Shown here: positions 16,181-26,181 of the stretch, in pieces
Layout: each line of letters begins with the position of its first letter
How positions within the stretch are numbered: position 1 is the stretch's first letter
NCBI RefSeq assembly: GCF_900111275.1
Contig: NZ_FOGR01000007.1
Coordinates: 62,001 to 126,000 of the forward strand
Source of the DNA: Rhizobium sp. NFR03
GTDB lineage: Bacteria > Pseudomonadota > Alphaproteobacteria > Rhizobiales > Rhizobiaceae
DNA length: 64,000 nucleotides
Direction of reading: 5' to 3'
The notes under the pieces: model-generated
What the model saw: the letters and a program-made list of their open reading frames with translations, nothing else
The model's database searches: none
What the model was told of the DNA's origin: nothing
Position numbers and translations under genes: made by a program

Positions 16181-16753
16181 GTCTTCAGGTCGTGGGTCGT
16201 TGCGCGCAGGTCGCAACAGTCGGTAATGATCCCATGAACGGAGTTGGCCGCAATGGAAAGTCATTTAACGTGACGGATTATATCGAAACGTGAACCGGAA
16301 GCGCCATTGACGACAGGCGTTGCCGCGCCGTCCGCCGAAAAGAGTGGAATCGATCGAAAGGTCTCTGCAGATAGCGCTTCGCTGACAGGCGCCCGACGTT
16401 CAAAGTCTCCGGAAAGAAATATCCACTCTGGAGCTGGCCAAGAGCCGCTGCGAAGCCTTGAGCTGTTTCTATGCCGCTTGGGCTAGGACGAAATCCTCAC
16501 CTTGGTGCTACGTCAGATTGTGTGATGCCGGAGTCATCTTCATGTAATACCCCAAATATCGGGTAAATCGATTTTACGGAAAATAATAAATCTTAATATC
16601 CTTCATTTCGAATAGAATCAATAAAGCAAGATTGCTCCATTTTTGCCAGAATCTATTTTGAATATCGCGCGATCTCCAAAAATTAGACTTTGAAGAGCTT
16701 GAATTCCTACACCAAAGGTCGATTTCATTCTTGTCATGACGACGGAGGTCGAT
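16181..16753. other. Non-coding region with AT-rich right half
   Basis: No convincing gene on either strand. The right half (about 16540-16735) is markedly AT-rich against the roughly 60% GC surroundings, with several A/T tracts, as expected for promoters of the small-gene operon at 16754. Short open frames here have no ribosome site or coding-like composition. Confidence 0.4.
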
Positions 16754-16951
16754 ATGGAAGAGATGATGAAGAAGCGTCGCACGCGTGGGGCAGGTGCTCT
16801 TGGCGATATCGCGGCGACCAAGCAGGCGGTCATGGAAATGCAACGGCGACAGGACGAGGAGCGCCGGCAGAAGACAGAGCGACTGAGAGCGCAGCGGCTT
16901 GGCGGGGCCGTCGGCGGAGGCGATGGCAATGCTGCAGGCGGTTCGCCATGA
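16754..16951 (+). CDS. Small conserved hypothetical protein (65 aa)
   Basis: Read from the ATG at 16754, which has a perfect GGAGG six bases upstream. The product MEEMMKKRRTRGAGALGD continues into a highly charged helix (QAVMEMQRRQDEERRQKTER) that looks like a coiled coil, and ends in a Gly-rich tail. Similar small basic proteins are found across rhizobia, without known function. Its stop overlaps the next gene's start (ATGA), so both are translationally coupled. An upstream ATG at 16736 is less likely because it overlaps the ribosome site. Confidence 0.65.
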   Translation: MEEMMKKRRTRGAGALGDIAATKQAVMEMQRRQDEERRQKTERLRAQRLGGAVGGGDGNAAGGSP

Positions 16952-17190
16952 AAATCCGGTTCTTTACAGATGATGGCGGCCAGATCGACGAGAGTGGCGG
17001 AATTTCTTTGCCTGATCGAAAAACAGCGGAACGTGAGGCTCTGAGTGCCCTGTGTGACTGGCTGAGGGAGCTTGGACCGGAGGATCTGCCCGCAACAACG
17101 GCCGTCATCGGGGAGCGTGCCGATGGGACTTTGCTCTTCCGCGTGCAACTTGATGCCGTCATCGAACGTTTTGATGTTGATGGATCATGA
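16948..17190 (+). CDS. DUF6894-like small protein (80 aa)
   Basis: The product starts MKIRFFTDDGGQIDESGG and contains LPDRKTAEREALSALCDW and a later VIGERADGTLLFRVQLD. This arrangement (an N-terminal strand describing a 'sequence to be displayed', a conserved D-x-x-A-A/R-x-E-A helix, and two terminal strands) fits the small DUF6894 family common in alphaproteobacteria. It overlaps the preceding gene by four bases. Function unknown; the diguanylate cyclase gene 70 bp downstream may be co-transcribed. Confidence 0.7.
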   Translation: MKIRFFTDDGGQIDESGGISLPDRKTAEREALSALCDWLRELGPEDLPATTAVIGERADGTLLFRVQLDAVIERFDVDGS

Positions 17191-17260
17191 CCAACTCTCT
17201 GTGCGCCTCCCGGTATCGCCTTCACGCATGTCTGTCGCAAAGGCCGCGAAGCGGAGAGCT

Positions 17261-18568
17261 ATGACTGGCATGCTGGAGGAGAATGCGGAATCCCGCCTCG
17301 CCCTGTTCGATTTCGCCTTCCGCCATGCGCCCATCGGTATGGCGCTGGTGGATACGGAGGGTCGCATTGTGCGGGGAAACAGGGCGTTCTCCAGAATGGT
17401 GGGCATCTCGCAAGAGAACCTGAGCGGCGTCGCGTTCGCCGATTTCACGCATCCAGACGATCTCGCGGCCGACATCGGCCTTTTCAACGAGGTGCTGGCT
17501 CGACGACGGGACGGCTATACGATCGAGAAGCGTTACATCCGGCCGGACCGGACGCCGTTGTACGTCCGCATCCATGTCGCCGCCATGCGCGATGGCGATG
17601 GAGAGGTCGTTCGGTTCATCTCGCAAGTCGAGGACATCACACAGGCGAAGGATGCGGAGCGGCAGCTTGCCGAACATGCGGCGCAGCTCGAGCTCGCACT
17701 GGAAGCTGTGAGAGGCGGGTTCTGGCAGCTGGATATTCCCGCGCAAACCTTCGAAACGTCCGATCGTCTCTCCCAGTATATCGGTGGGCCGGATGCCGCC
17801 CGGCTCGACCTTGAGTCCTATCTCGCCAGGATCAGTCGTCTGGACAGGTCCGCTGCGGACCTCACGCCACTGATCGAGGGTACGCTCGACCAGAATGTTG
17901 TCGAATACAGGCTGGATACGATCGCGGGCGAGCGGTGGATGCGCTGCGATCGTCGCCTGTTGCGAGACGCGGAAGGTCGGCCGCTGAAGATCGTGGGAAT
18001 GGCGATCGATTTCACCGAGGAACATCGACAGATCGAGCGCCTGCAGCGCAATGCACAGACCGATAGTCTGACGGGACTGCTCAATCGCCGTGGTCTTGAG
18101 GCGCGCTTCCCGCAGATGGCCTCTTCGGCAGGCTACGCCGTTCTGGCGATCGACCTCGACGGCTTCAAGCAGGTGAACGACCGCTACGGCCATGCTGCCG
18201 GTGATATCATCCTTCAGGAAGCCGCAGGCCGGTTGATGTCCTGTGTCCGCGGCGACGATCTCGTCTGCCGTGTGGGCGGGGACGAGTTCGTCGTCGTTAT
18301 CTCCGGCGACAGGGAAACCGGTATTGCCGTCGCCAATCGCATGGTCGGCGCGATGCGTGCGTCGTTCTCGCTGCGCGTCCCGAGCACGGACACCGATGTG
18401 CTGGTCGAGGTGCGCGCCAGCATCGGCGGAGTGTGGACAGTTGCCAATGTCGAACTTGACGGCCTGATCGCTCATGCCGATACCTTCCTTTACCGAGTGA
18501 AAGCATCGGGAAAAGACGGCGTCAGCTTCGACCGGCAACCGTTCCCGCGCCAAACGACGCGCAGCTGA
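17261..18568 (+). CDS. PAS-domain diguanylate cyclase
   Basis: The 435-residue product is read from the ATG at 17261 (GGAGAG just upstream; the frame opens earlier, at 17072). Two PAS modules (about residues 12-125 with PAC segment EVVRFISQVEDIT, and about 140-255) precede a GGDEF domain with LTGLLNRRGLEARF, IDLDGFKQVNDRYGHAAGD and the active-site VGGDEF. The inhibitory-site motif RxxD is present as RGDD five residues before GGDEF. It is therefore predicted to be an active, product-inhibited synthase of cyclic di-GMP. There are no membrane segments, so the signal is cytoplasmic. Confidence 0.92.
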   Translation: MTGMLEENAESRLALFDFAFRHAPIGMALVDTEGRIVRGNRAFSRMVGISQENLSGVAFADFTHPDDLAADIGLFNEVLARRRDGYTIEKRYIRPDRTPLYVRIHVAAMRDGDGEVVRFISQVEDITQAKDAERQLAEHAAQLELALEAVRGGFWQLDIPAQTFETSDRLSQYIGGPDAARLDLESYLARISRLDRSAADLTPLIEGTLDQNVVEYRLDTIAGERWMRCDRRLLRDAEGRPLKIVGMAIDFTEEHRQIERLQRNAQTDSLTGLLNRRGLEARFPQMASSAGYAVLAIDLDGFKQVNDRYGHAAGDIILQEAAGRLMSCVRGDDLVCRVGGDEFVVVISGDRETGIAVANRMVGAMRASFSLRVPSTDTDVLVEVRASIGGVWTVANVELDGLIAHADTFLYRVKASGKDGVSFDRQPFPRQTTRS

Positions 18569-18664
18569 ATGTCGCCCGAGAATGCCGCGAGCCAGCGGGC
18601 GGAATCGACGCACAGGCGGAGATGGCACACATCCGGCGGCACTCAAGCCATGCCGCACGAAACC

Positions 18665-19795
18665 TCAGACGCGTGCGGAACTCGACGCCGTCAACGTTCC
18701 CACGAGTGAGAATGCTATGCCGGTGGTCTCGTAGCGCAAATCCGATTTTCCAGCGAAATAGGCCGGCACGATCTTTTCCACGAGGCGGGAGCCGAAGCCT
18801 TTTCGCGATGGCTTCGTGACATACGGTCCACCGCTTTCGTTCCATGCGAAATGCAACGTTTCGGCGTCCCGCGACCAGCGGATAGAGACTTTTCCATCTG
18901 CATTGCTGAGGGCGCCGTACTTGGTGGCATTGGTCGCCAGTTCGTGGATGGCGAGCGCGATGGCGAGGGCTTGCTGGCTGCCGAGGACGATGTCGGGCCC
19001 ATCCAGAAGCACCCTTCCGGCCGAAGGGCCGTAGGGTGCCAGCCCGGAAAGAACGAGCCTGCGCAGATCGGCGGTCTCGCCTGCCATGTGCGTTAGAAGA
19101 TCCTGCGCTCTCGCCAGCGCGTTCAGTCGCTCGGAAATAGCCGTCGCGGCCTCTGGCAACGAGCCGGCGTTGCGCACGGTTTGCGCCACGATGGACTGGA
19201 CCACGGCAAGCATGTTCTTCATGCGATGCGAGAGCTCGTTCTGCAGCACGCGCTGCTCTTCCCTCCACGCAAGCTCGTCCCGGCGAGCGGTCACCAGAGC
19301 CGTGGTCTCGGTCACCACGTCGATAAAACCTGCAACACGGCCATTTTCGTCGAAGACGGGTGAATAGGAAAAGCACCAATGCGTTTCCTCCGGGTAGCCG
19401 TTCCGCGTCATGAAGAGTGTGAGGTCGTCGCGCCAGATGGTTTTCCCCGACAAGGCTTCGCGCACCATGGGAGAGATGTCATCCCAGACGTCGAACCATA
19501 TGTCGCAAAAGGGTTTGCCAAGGGCGTGTGGCGCGCGCGCGCCGAGGATGGGCCTGAACGCCGCGTTGAAGATCGTCGTGAGCCTCGGTCCGTAACAGAG
19601 TGCCATCGGCTGGCCGGAGGCGACCAGGGTGGAAACGACGGACCGGAGATGAGCCGGCCAGCTATCGATGGACCCCAGCGGGGTTCGTGCCCAGTCATGC
19701 TCCGCAATTGCCGCGCCCGCTTCCCCGAACGATCGAAGCACCGACCTGTAGTCTCTGCTATCGTCCGGAATGTCGTCCCATATCTGCGCATGCAT
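18665..19795 (-). CDS. HWE-family sensor histidine kinase with PAS domain
   Basis: The 376-residue cytoplasmic kinase has a PAS-like N-terminal region (about residues 55-170, PAC part VFDENGRVAGFIDVVTETT) and an HWE kinase core: phospho-acceptor H190 in NELSHRMKNML, N-box HELATNATKYG near 284-294, and the W-x-E signature WNES at 318-321. HWE kinases act in general stress, light and quorum responses of alphaproteobacteria. No response regulator is adjacent, so the partner is elsewhere. It converges on the diguanylate cyclase gene and lies 108 bp after the trehalose synthase gene on the same strand. Confidence 0.92.
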   Translation of the reverse strand: MHAQIWDDIPDDSRDYRSVLRSFGEAGAAIAEHDWARTPLGSIDSWPAHLRSVVSTLVASGQPMALCYGPRLTTIFNAAFRPILGARAPHALGKPFCDIWFDVWDDISPMVREALSGKTIWRDDLTLFMTRNGYPEETHWCFSYSPVFDENGRVAGFIDVVTETTALVTARRDELAWREEQRVLQNELSHRMKNMLAVVQSIVAQTVRNAGSLPEAATAISERLNALARAQDLLTHMAGETADLRRLVLSGLAPYGPSAGRVLLDGPDIVLGSQQALAIALAIHELATNATKYGALSNADGKVSIRWSRDAETLHFAWNESGGPYVTKPSRKGFGSRLVEKIVPAYFAGKSDLRYETTGIAFSLVGTLTASSSARV

Positions 19796-19902
19796 GCTTC
19801 TGTCCCATCGGGATCGTAAGTTGCCACTTTATCTGCGGGAGGCTCAAATTCAATGTACAAAACCGTACCGGAATGTGAGGGGCACTCCACAGGCAATGTC
19901 CG

Positions 19903-21969
19903 TCAAGGCAGGGTCGGCAGTGTTCCCACGATGCGAAGCGCCAGACCCTCATAGGGTTCGAGGTTGATGGTCAGCGCGCCGTCTTCCTGAAGGTCGCCCT
20001 CGATCGTTTCGCCGATCATGTCGACCACCGGCCCAGGCGTCACCTGCGGCAGCACGATCACCTCTTCCAGCGCCGTATCGCCGAAATTCAACGCGGTCAC
20101 CTGCGTGCCACGCCCGTCCGGCAGCTCGTGAACCATGATGAGCAGGCCCGGCGATGTCGTGTCAGGGATCATCACCTGCCGGCTGGCGGCAAGGCCATAG
20201 GCTTCGCGGACCGAAAGGAGACGCTTCAGCTGGCTTGCAAAGGAATCCGGCTGCGTCAGTTGCTCCGTTACCGGGCCATAGAGCGCGCGGGCGCGCGGTA
20301 CGCCTTCGGCCGACTGCCCGGCATCCGATTGGCCCGTGAGGTCGTAGGCGCCGCGCTCGATCCAGCGCGTATCGCCGTCTCCCATCAGATGTTGCACGTC
20401 GTCCGGGCTCACCGGCAGCGCGCCGACCAGATCCCAGCCGGACAAGGCGAAGATGCCGGGCTGGAAGGCGTTGTACATGACCAGCAACAGATGGATCTTG
20501 CGAATGAGCTTCAGAGCGTCGTCGTCGATCGTGTCGAGATCGGAAATGCCAAGGGCTGCCGTGATGACGCTGGCCGTCGTGCAGGCGATTCCGTTCGTGA
20601 CGAAGGGAAGGTTGTAGGGGGCATTGGCACCGGACAGCCGCTCGCGGATCACGTCGCGCAGGTGCATGCGCAGGGTCCGGCCCTGCCACGTCTGGCCGCT
20701 GAAGCTGTAGATGTCGTCCGCGTGCAACGTCCAGAAATGGACAAGTTCCGTCGTCAGTTCATCGTGATTCTGAAGCGCGTGAATGAGAGATGCCGGATCG
20801 ATGCCGAACTCATGCACGGTGCGCAACATCATGCGCAGCCATTCGGTGTTTCCGGTCAAAAGCGCATGGTGATAGGCGGGGCGCGTGATGAAGTCATAGG
20901 AGAGATCGGCGCCGCCTTTCGACATCGCGGCGATGTCGTCGACCGTCAGGTTGAGTTCCTGGAACGAGAAGCCGCCGGCCTTGCGCACCATGCCAGCGAG
21001 CAGCGCGTTACCCGTCAGCGACAACGGGTGGCTTTCGGACCAGGCGGGGCCGTCCAACCGACGCTCGACGCCGAGGAAGCCGTTGGCATCGAGGCGAAGA
21101 CCGCGCGCGCCCAGCTGATCGATGGAGTGGAGGGCATCGCCGATGATCATCTGCTGCGCCGCAAAGGTCGGATCGAGCCAGTTCAGGCTCGGCTGTCCTT
21201 CTTTGAAGTAGTGGAGGTAGACCCAGCGGCGCAGCTTGCCATCCACGCCTTCGACCGGCGCCGTGGCGCTCCAGTCGGTTTCCTTCACGCCCGGCTCGAA
21301 GAAGATGACGCGCTGGAGCTGGCCGACGATGAACCCCTTTTCCTTGAGGTAATCGACAGCCTCGGTGCCAAGGTTCACGGCATCCCGCCCTTCGGGCACG
21401 TCTGGCAGATGCGGCCATTCCTCCTCGGGGATCTCCACCATGTGGTAGAGGCCGGGATAAGAGCCGACCTTCATCTCGGCGAGGCGGAAATCCGCGCCCT
21501 TACCGGTGTGGGAGGGGATGACGTCATCGATGACGATGGCGTTGAAGGCCGCGGCCATGCGGCTGATGGCGACGAACTCTTCCGTCGTGCCGAAGGCCGG
21601 GTCGATATCGAAGCCGATGCGGTCGAAGTTGCCGTCGATGGTCGGCGTGTAGGCGCCGTCCTTGATCCCGCCGGATCTCTTCGTCGGGCCGACATGGATG
21701 CCCCGCACGCCGATGGACGACAGTGCCGACCAGAGCTGGGGGTCGCCCAGCGTCTTGAGGACGGAGTCTCCTTCCGCTGTGATCACCGAAGGCGGGTAGG
21801 CCGTAAACCAGACGGAGGCGATGGCGGAAGCCGAGCGAGGGCGCGGTTCTGCATAAGGCCGCTGCCAGAAACGACCCTGTCCACCATAATTCTCGGCAAA
21901 TTGCCGTGCCTGATGCAGCATGGAGGAGGATACGAGCTTCTCGATGTCGTCTTTGGGTAGTGATGTCAT
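19903..21969 (-). CDS. treS: Trehalose synthase / maltose alpha-D-glucosyltransferase family (GH13)
   Basis: The 688-residue product is a GH13 alpha-amylase-superfamily enzyme. Catalytic residues are visible: nucleophile D294 (GLRLDANGF), acid/base E338 (FSFQELNL), and H402-D403 (LQNHDEL). It resembles rhizobial proteins annotated as trehalose synthase, which interconvert maltose and trehalose. It is an orphan gene: no trehalose-maltokinase, GlgE or glycogen gene adjoins it. Preceding it on the same strand is a small membrane protein gene ended by a hairpin. Osmoprotection or storage-sugar turnover is the likely role; bond specificity is not provable from sequence. Confidence 0.85.
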   Translation of the reverse strand: MTSLPKDDIEKLVSSSMLHQARQFAENYGGQGRFWQRPYAEPRPRSASAIASVWFTAYPPSVITAEGDSVLKTLGDPQLWSALSSIGVRGIHVGPTKRSGGIKDGAYTPTIDGNFDRIGFDIDPAFGTTEEFVAISRMAAAFNAIVIDDVIPSHTGKGADFRLAEMKVGSYPGLYHMVEIPEEEWPHLPDVPEGRDAVNLGTEAVDYLKEKGFIVGQLQRVIFFEPGVKETDWSATAPVEGVDGKLRRWVYLHYFKEGQPSLNWLDPTFAAQQMIIGDALHSIDQLGARGLRLDANGFLGVERRLDGPAWSESHPLSLTGNALLAGMVRKAGGFSFQELNLTVDDIAAMSKGGADLSYDFITRPAYHHALLTGNTEWLRMMLRTVHEFGIDPASLIHALQNHDELTTELVHFWTLHADDIYSFSGQTWQGRTLRMHLRDVIRERLSGANAPYNLPFVTNGIACTTASVITAALGISDLDTIDDDALKLIRKIHLLLVMYNAFQPGIFALSGWDLVGALPVSPDDVQHLMGDGDTRWIERGAYDLTGQSDAGQSAEGVPRARALYGPVTEQLTQPDSFASQLKRLLSVREAYGLAASRQVMIPDTTSPGLLIMVHELPDGRGTQVTALNFGDTALEEVIVLPQVTPGPVVDMIGETIEGDLQEDGALTINLEPYEGLALRIVGTLPTLP

Positions 21970-22262
21970 CTCAGGTTCTGATCCCGCGCCTGTTTCTGGT
22001 CATGCCTCTGGTCCACGCTGTTCGATGTAGGCGTCGCGCGGCGAAAGGAAACGGCTGGGTCGCACTTCAGTCAGCTGTCGGGCGGAGAAATGGTGGTGCG
22101 GACGTTATCATCCACGCACGGGAAAGGTGCAGCCAGAGTTCCCGTGACATCACTGAGCATTTGCACGGCGTCTGCGTCCGGGGCATCCGGAACGCGAAAT
22201 GTCACACGCCGGCGCTACGAGGTTCTAACGCCTCGATCGCGGGCGGCGTGGCACAATGGTCA

Positions 22263-22289
22263 GCGGCCGCTTTCTTATGAAGCGGCCGC
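22263..22289. terminator. Hairpin after small membrane protein gene
   Basis: GCGGCCGCTT pairs perfectly with AAGCGGCCGC (10 bp) around a 7-base loop, 9 bp after the stop of the leftward gene at 22298. There is no long T-run, but stem strength suggests a terminator or processing site. Confidence 0.55.
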
Positions 22290-22297
22290 CTTTCCGA

Positions 22298-22498
22298 TTA
22301 GTTTGCCGGCGGTGTGGCAGGTGCCGGAGCCGGCGTCGTGGTGGCCGGCGGTGTCGTTGTCGGAGCGGGAGCAGGGGTCGAAGCTGCCGGCGGCGTTGCT
22401 GGCGGTGCCGGAGCCGGCTCAGGCGTGCGCAGGACGCTCCAGAGAACGATGACGACGATGACAGCGACAACGGCTGCGATAATGGTGTTGCGGTTCAA
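22298..22498 (-). CDS. Small single-pass membrane protein with Pro/Thr/Ala-rich tail (66 aa)
   Basis: Read from a TTG start at 22498, which has AAGGAGG six bases upstream; the longer frame to 22561 has no such site. The product starts MNRNTIIAAVVAVIVVIVLW, a transmembrane helix (about 5-21), then a tail of repeated PAPAPTTTPP-type low-complexity sequence. Similar small proteins are common in rhizobia and of unknown function; the tail may span part of the periplasm. A GGTTA-N7-TAACC dyad lies just before the ribosome site (22511-22527). Confidence 0.7.
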   Translation of the reverse strand: MNRNTIIAAVVAVIVVIVLWSVLRTPEPAPAPPATPPAASTPAPAPTTTPPATTTPAPAPATPPAN

Positions 22499-22805
22499 TT
22501 TTGCCTCCTTGGTTAGCCAGAGTAACCTATCCGCGAAAGCAGAATTGTCCAAGCTTTTCATAAAAGAAGCGGATTTCAGCTCCAGCCGGGCCAGCGCGCT
22601 GCCCGATCGTCACGCGGCGCTGCGTCCTCTTGCCTATACGGCACACGGCCTTCGATCGCTCAGCCCGAAGAGCTTAACCGGAAGAACGCGCCTTGTCTTG
22701 CCGCGCTAAATCTGACAAAAACGATCAGCTTAACGCGGCATGCGACGGCGCGCCTTACGTATCTGCAAGCCGACGAACGGGGTTCAAGCGAGCGAGCACT
22801 TCATC
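22499..22805. other. Intergenic region between divergent genes
   Basis: This 307-bp gap separates the leftward small membrane protein from the rightward AraC gene. Only the dyad GGTTA-N7-TAACC at 22511-22527 stands out. No gene, repeat or clear iron-box was found. Confidence 0.4.
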
Positions 22806-23705
22806 ATGAGCTTCTGGCATACGATGTCGTGGAAGACGGACGGGATCACTGTTTCTGCTCCCGTACAGTGGCGGCAGCTGGATGGCATGGTAACCGTACT
22901 CTGGGAGGCGGAAAGTCAGGCCGGGGCCAGTGGCTACTATCTGGCAGACGATCCGCGTATCATGTTCTTCTTCAACGACGTTTCACCGAACGTGCGCATC
23001 TCCAACCGGAGCGATGATTTCACCCGCAATGCTCGCGCAATGCCCCGCGCTGTCTATGTGCCCGCGGGTATGCCGATGTGGACGACGAGCCGGAGCGCGC
23101 ATCGTTTCAGCCATCTCAATCTCCACCTGCACAAGGACCGGCTTCTCCGCTACCTCTCGCCGACGGTCGGCATTTCCTGTGCGCAGGCAGCCCTTCGCCG
23201 CCCGGCCGAACTCAATGATATCGCCGGTATCGATGCCTTGGCGCGGCTGCTCGCAACCGAGATCCGGTCTCCGACCAGACATGCCGTCTACGCGGAAAGC
23301 CTCGTCGGCAGCATCGTGTCAGGGCTGCTGGATATCCCCGGCGAAGCCGACCAGAAGACCGGGGGGCGGTTGACGCAGGCCCAGATGAACAAACTGCTCG
23401 TTCATATCGACAAGGTCGGCGGCTATCGCATGTCGGTGGCCGACATGGCTGCAACGGTCGGACTTTCGGAAAGCTGGTTCTCGAGCGTGTTCAAGAAGAC
23501 CACGGGGCAGACGCCGCTGCAATGGCAGCTGTGCAAGCGGATCGAACAGGCCAAGCAGATGCTCGGAACCAATGAATTGCCTGTGGCCAGCATTGCGGCA
23601 CAGCTCGGCTTCTCCGACCAGGCGCACCTGACCAAGGTCTTCCGTCAGGTGGAAGGCGAGACACCGGCGGCGTGGCGGCGTTTGCAGCAGATCCGATCGC
23701 TCTGA
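22806..23705 (+). CDS. AraC-family transcriptional regulator
   Basis: The 299-residue product is read from the ATG at 22806. The C-terminal DNA-binding domain has two helix-turn-helices: VADMAATVGLSESWFSSVFK (residues about 222-241) and VASIAAQLGFSDQAHLTKVF (about 267-286), followed by a G-E-T-P-x-x-W-R-R ending. The N-terminal half is a non-canonical effector region. The gene converges on the TonB-receptor gene, and AraC proteins commonly activate siderophore receptors when the cognate siderophore is present, so it is likely the locus activator. Confidence 0.9.
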   Translation: MSFWHTMSWKTDGITVSAPVQWRQLDGMVTVLWEAESQAGASGYYLADDPRIMFFFNDVSPNVRISNRSDDFTRNARAMPRAVYVPAGMPMWTTSRSAHRFSHLNLHLHKDRLLRYLSPTVGISCAQAALRRPAELNDIAGIDALARLLATEIRSPTRHAVYAESLVGSIVSGLLDIPGEADQKTGGRLTQAQMNKLLVHIDKVGGYRMSVADMAATVGLSESWFSSVFKKTTGQTPLQWQLCKRIEQAKQMLGTNELPVASIAAQLGFSDQAHLTKVFRQVEGETPAAWRRLQQIRSL

Positions 23706-23752
23706 CGCCCGCCCGGCGCGAAACACGCAGGGCGGGTATCAGCCTCGTCAGG

Positions 23753-25885
23753 TCACCACGTCTGGCGAAGCGTCGCCATCACCTTTCGGCCGGGATTGTA
23801 GTAGACAGCGCCCGAATCGGTGCTGGCAATGTGCTTCTCGTCGAACACGTTGTTGACGTTCAGCTGAAACGTCGTGTTCTCCTGAACCTTGTACGTATAG
23901 GCCACGTCGAACACGACGGCGCTTTCCGACGTCTTCGTATTCTCGATGTCGGTGTAGTACGAGTCGAGGTAGCGAGCACCGACGCCGAAGGTCATGTCGC
24001 CGCGCGCGCCTTGTCCCGGAAGCGTGTAGGTGCCCCAGATCGAGGCAAGGTGCTCAGGCACGCGCATCAACCGGTTGCCGTCATTGGCGCCGCCCGGCTC
24101 GTCGATCTTGGAGTCGATGTAGCTATAGGCCGCGATGATCTCGATCTTATCCGTAACTTCGGCCTTGGCCTCCAGCTCGAACCCGCGATGTCGCACCTTC
24201 TCCACCGATTGCGGCAGGTATGTCACCTGATCGTAAACGGTGATGTTACCCTTGGTGAGATCGTAGATGGATGCGGTGATGAGAGCAGGGAAGGCCTCGG
24301 GCCGGTACTTGATGCCGACCTCGTATTGCTTGCCGGTCGTCGGATCCGCGCCGGAGGCGGGCGGCGCCGCAGATTCGGCATAGCTGATGTAGGGCGCGAG
24401 TTCCTCGGTGATCTTGTAGCTCGCACCGATGCGCTTCGTAAATTCGCTGTGGTCGCCCGAAGCTGTGGAGCCGGCGAGACGGTCGGTTTCGCTAAGGTCA
24501 AGCCAGTCGTTGCGCAGGCCGACGCTGACCGTCAGCTTGTCGAAGAAAGTCAGATCCTGCTGCATGTAGACGGCAGCCGTCTTCTGGTCGTTGTTGACGC
24601 TGGAATAGGGCGACAGGCTACCTGGACCGCCGGAGTAGATCGGGTTTTCCCAGTCGATCGATGGCGCCGACGTATAGAAATTGTCGGTGTCGGATTCGAA
24701 CCTGTTGTAATCGGTGCCAAACAGCGTGCGGCTCTCTATCGTGTCGGTGCGCGTCTCGTAGACGAGGTTCGCATCGATGATGAACTGCTCGGAGGACTTG
24801 TCGCTGCCGAAGAAATACCGGCTCGCGGTCGTCGAGCCGTCGGTCGGCGTCCCCCCGATATAGGCACTGCCGAACCCGTCATTGAGGTTGCTGTAGCGCG
24901 CGTTGGAACCGAAGCTCAGACCGTTGCCGAAGTCATGGTCGAACATGACGCTATAGCTGTTACGGTTCGTTTCGCTGAAATAATAGTCCGGCTCGCCGAA
25001 AAACGTGTCCCTGTCGAAATCCGTTCCCAGCGGATGCCCGCCGCTGCCGGGAACGCCGTCCTTGTCGAGGTGATCGAAGACGACGGTGAGGTTCGTGGCC
25101 GCATCCGGCCGCCAGGTCAGGCCACCCATAATGAAGTTCTCGTCGTCCTGTGAGTGGTCGTATTCGGCATCGGCGCGCTGGAGTTTGCCCGTAAGCCGGT
25201 AGGACAGCGTGTCGTCTGCCGTCAGGTTGTCGCCGAAGTCGAAGCCAAGTTCCTTGTGCGCGAACGAACCTGCGGTGCCGTACACCTCGCCGAACCGCTC
25301 CCGCTTCGGTGTCTTCGTGACGTAGTTCACCGACCCACCCGGCTCGGCCGCTCCGAAGCCGGAGGAGCTTGCGCCCTTCAGCACTTCGATCCGCTCATAG
25401 GCGTAGGGCTCTTCGCGGGTGCCGGCAAAGGTCCGGCCGATCGCAAGGCCATCACGGTAGGTGTAGGGCGTGAAGCCGCGAATGTCGAAATAGTCGTATC
25501 GGTCATCCGAGCCGTAGAAGTCGGTGATGACACCGGCGGTATACTGAACCACCTGCTCGACGGTATCAGCGCCGCGCTGCTGTATCTCCTTCGAGGTGAT
25601 GACGGAAACCGAGGCCGGCGCCTTCAGGATGTCCGTCGGCAGCTTGCCGGTGGCGGTTGTTTCCGTGGCGACGATGGATTGCGAATCATTGTCCGTGTTG
25701 AGCAGCGTTCCGCTCGAACCGCCCTGGACGACGATGGTTTCAAGCGCGGTCGCGCCGCTTGCTGCGTCCTGGGCAGAGGCGATCGATGGCGACAAGGCGG
25801 CCAAGGCCGTGCAGCCGAGGAGGATGGCGCTCCGGCGGGAAAGCGGCGCGAGCCTCCGGTGGTTGCGTGTTCTATCGATGTCCAT
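23753..25885 (-). CDS. TonB-dependent siderophore receptor
   Basis: The 710-residue outer-membrane receptor is read from the ATG at 25885, so that a signal peptide (LGCTALAALSPSIASAQ, cleavage near residue 39) follows; the frame extends to 26059. The plug domain shows PASVSVITSKEIQQRG, FDIRGFTPYTYRDG, RIEVLKGASSSGFG and GSVNYVTKTP, then a long beta-barrel region, with terminal Trp as expected for barrel insertion. It belongs to the ferrichrome/hydroxamate-type group. It is divergent from a Fec-type ABC importer, forming a complete uptake route for a ferric siderophore. Confidence 0.93.
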   Translation of the reverse strand: MDIDRTRNHRRLAPLSRRSAILLGCTALAALSPSIASAQDAASGATALETIVVQGGSSGTLLNTDNDSQSIVATETTATGKLPTDILKAPASVSVITSKEIQQRGADTVEQVVQYTAGVITDFYGSDDRYDYFDIRGFTPYTYRDGLAIGRTFAGTREEPYAYERIEVLKGASSSGFGAAEPGGSVNYVTKTPKRERFGEVYGTAGSFAHKELGFDFGDNLTADDTLSYRLTGKLQRADAEYDHSQDDENFIMGGLTWRPDAATNLTVVFDHLDKDGVPGSGGHPLGTDFDRDTFFGEPDYYFSETNRNSYSVMFDHDFGNGLSFGSNARYSNLNDGFGSAYIGGTPTDGSTTASRYFFGSDKSSEQFIIDANLVYETRTDTIESRTLFGTDYNRFESDTDNFYTSAPSIDWENPIYSGGPGSLSPYSSVNNDQKTAAVYMQQDLTFFDKLTVSVGLRNDWLDLSETDRLAGSTASGDHSEFTKRIGASYKITEELAPYISYAESAAPPASGADPTTGKQYEVGIKYRPEAFPALITASIYDLTKGNITVYDQVTYLPQSVEKVRHRGFELEAKAEVTDKIEIIAAYSYIDSKIDEPGGANDGNRLMRVPEHLASIWGTYTLPGQGARGDMTFGVGARYLDSYYTDIENTKTSESAVVFDVAYTYKVQENTTFQLNVNNVFDEKHIASTDSGAVYYNPGRKVMATLRQTW

Positions 25886-26181
25886 GTGCAGTATCCAGAT
25901 TGACGTGACGCGAGGGCGGCCGGCAGGACCGGTCGATGTTTCCTGATGGGGTCCGCACCGCATGTCGGCGTGTTGTCTCGGCGTCCGGATCGTCCGACCG
26001 CGTGTTCGTCCCCGCTTCCCTATAACTGGAGCCATTTTATCGAGTATTGTCGAATCCACCGGTTTTGTAGAATCCGATGGCTAACTATACCCGCTTTCCC
26101 GGGTGTCGCAGCTTTGCCGTTGACGACACGGGTTGAAGCTGAGAGTGGAGGTCAACTTATGTCCATTGAAGGGATCGGGAG
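25886..26181. other. Divergent promoter region of siderophore locus
   Basis: A 296-bp gap between the receptor and binding-protein genes, AT-richer around 26030-26095. It must hold both promoters and probably an iron-responsive element (RirA, Fur or AraC site), but no match was clear enough to name. Confidence 0.35.

Noticed and set aside
22251-22295. tRNA-like fold around the GCGGCCGC hairpin
   Set aside because: Only one stem; no acceptor, D or T-loop sequence (no GGTTCGA-type motif).
22298-22430. Repeat array in the Pro/Ala/Thr codons
   Set aside because: Low-complexity coding sequence, irregular units; not CRISPR or a tandem array.
23672-25153. Long open frame (493 codons) antisense to the TonB receptor gene
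   Set aside because: It mirrors the GC-rich codon pattern of the receptor on the other strand, has no recognisable domain and no ribosome site; the receptor has clear family motifs.
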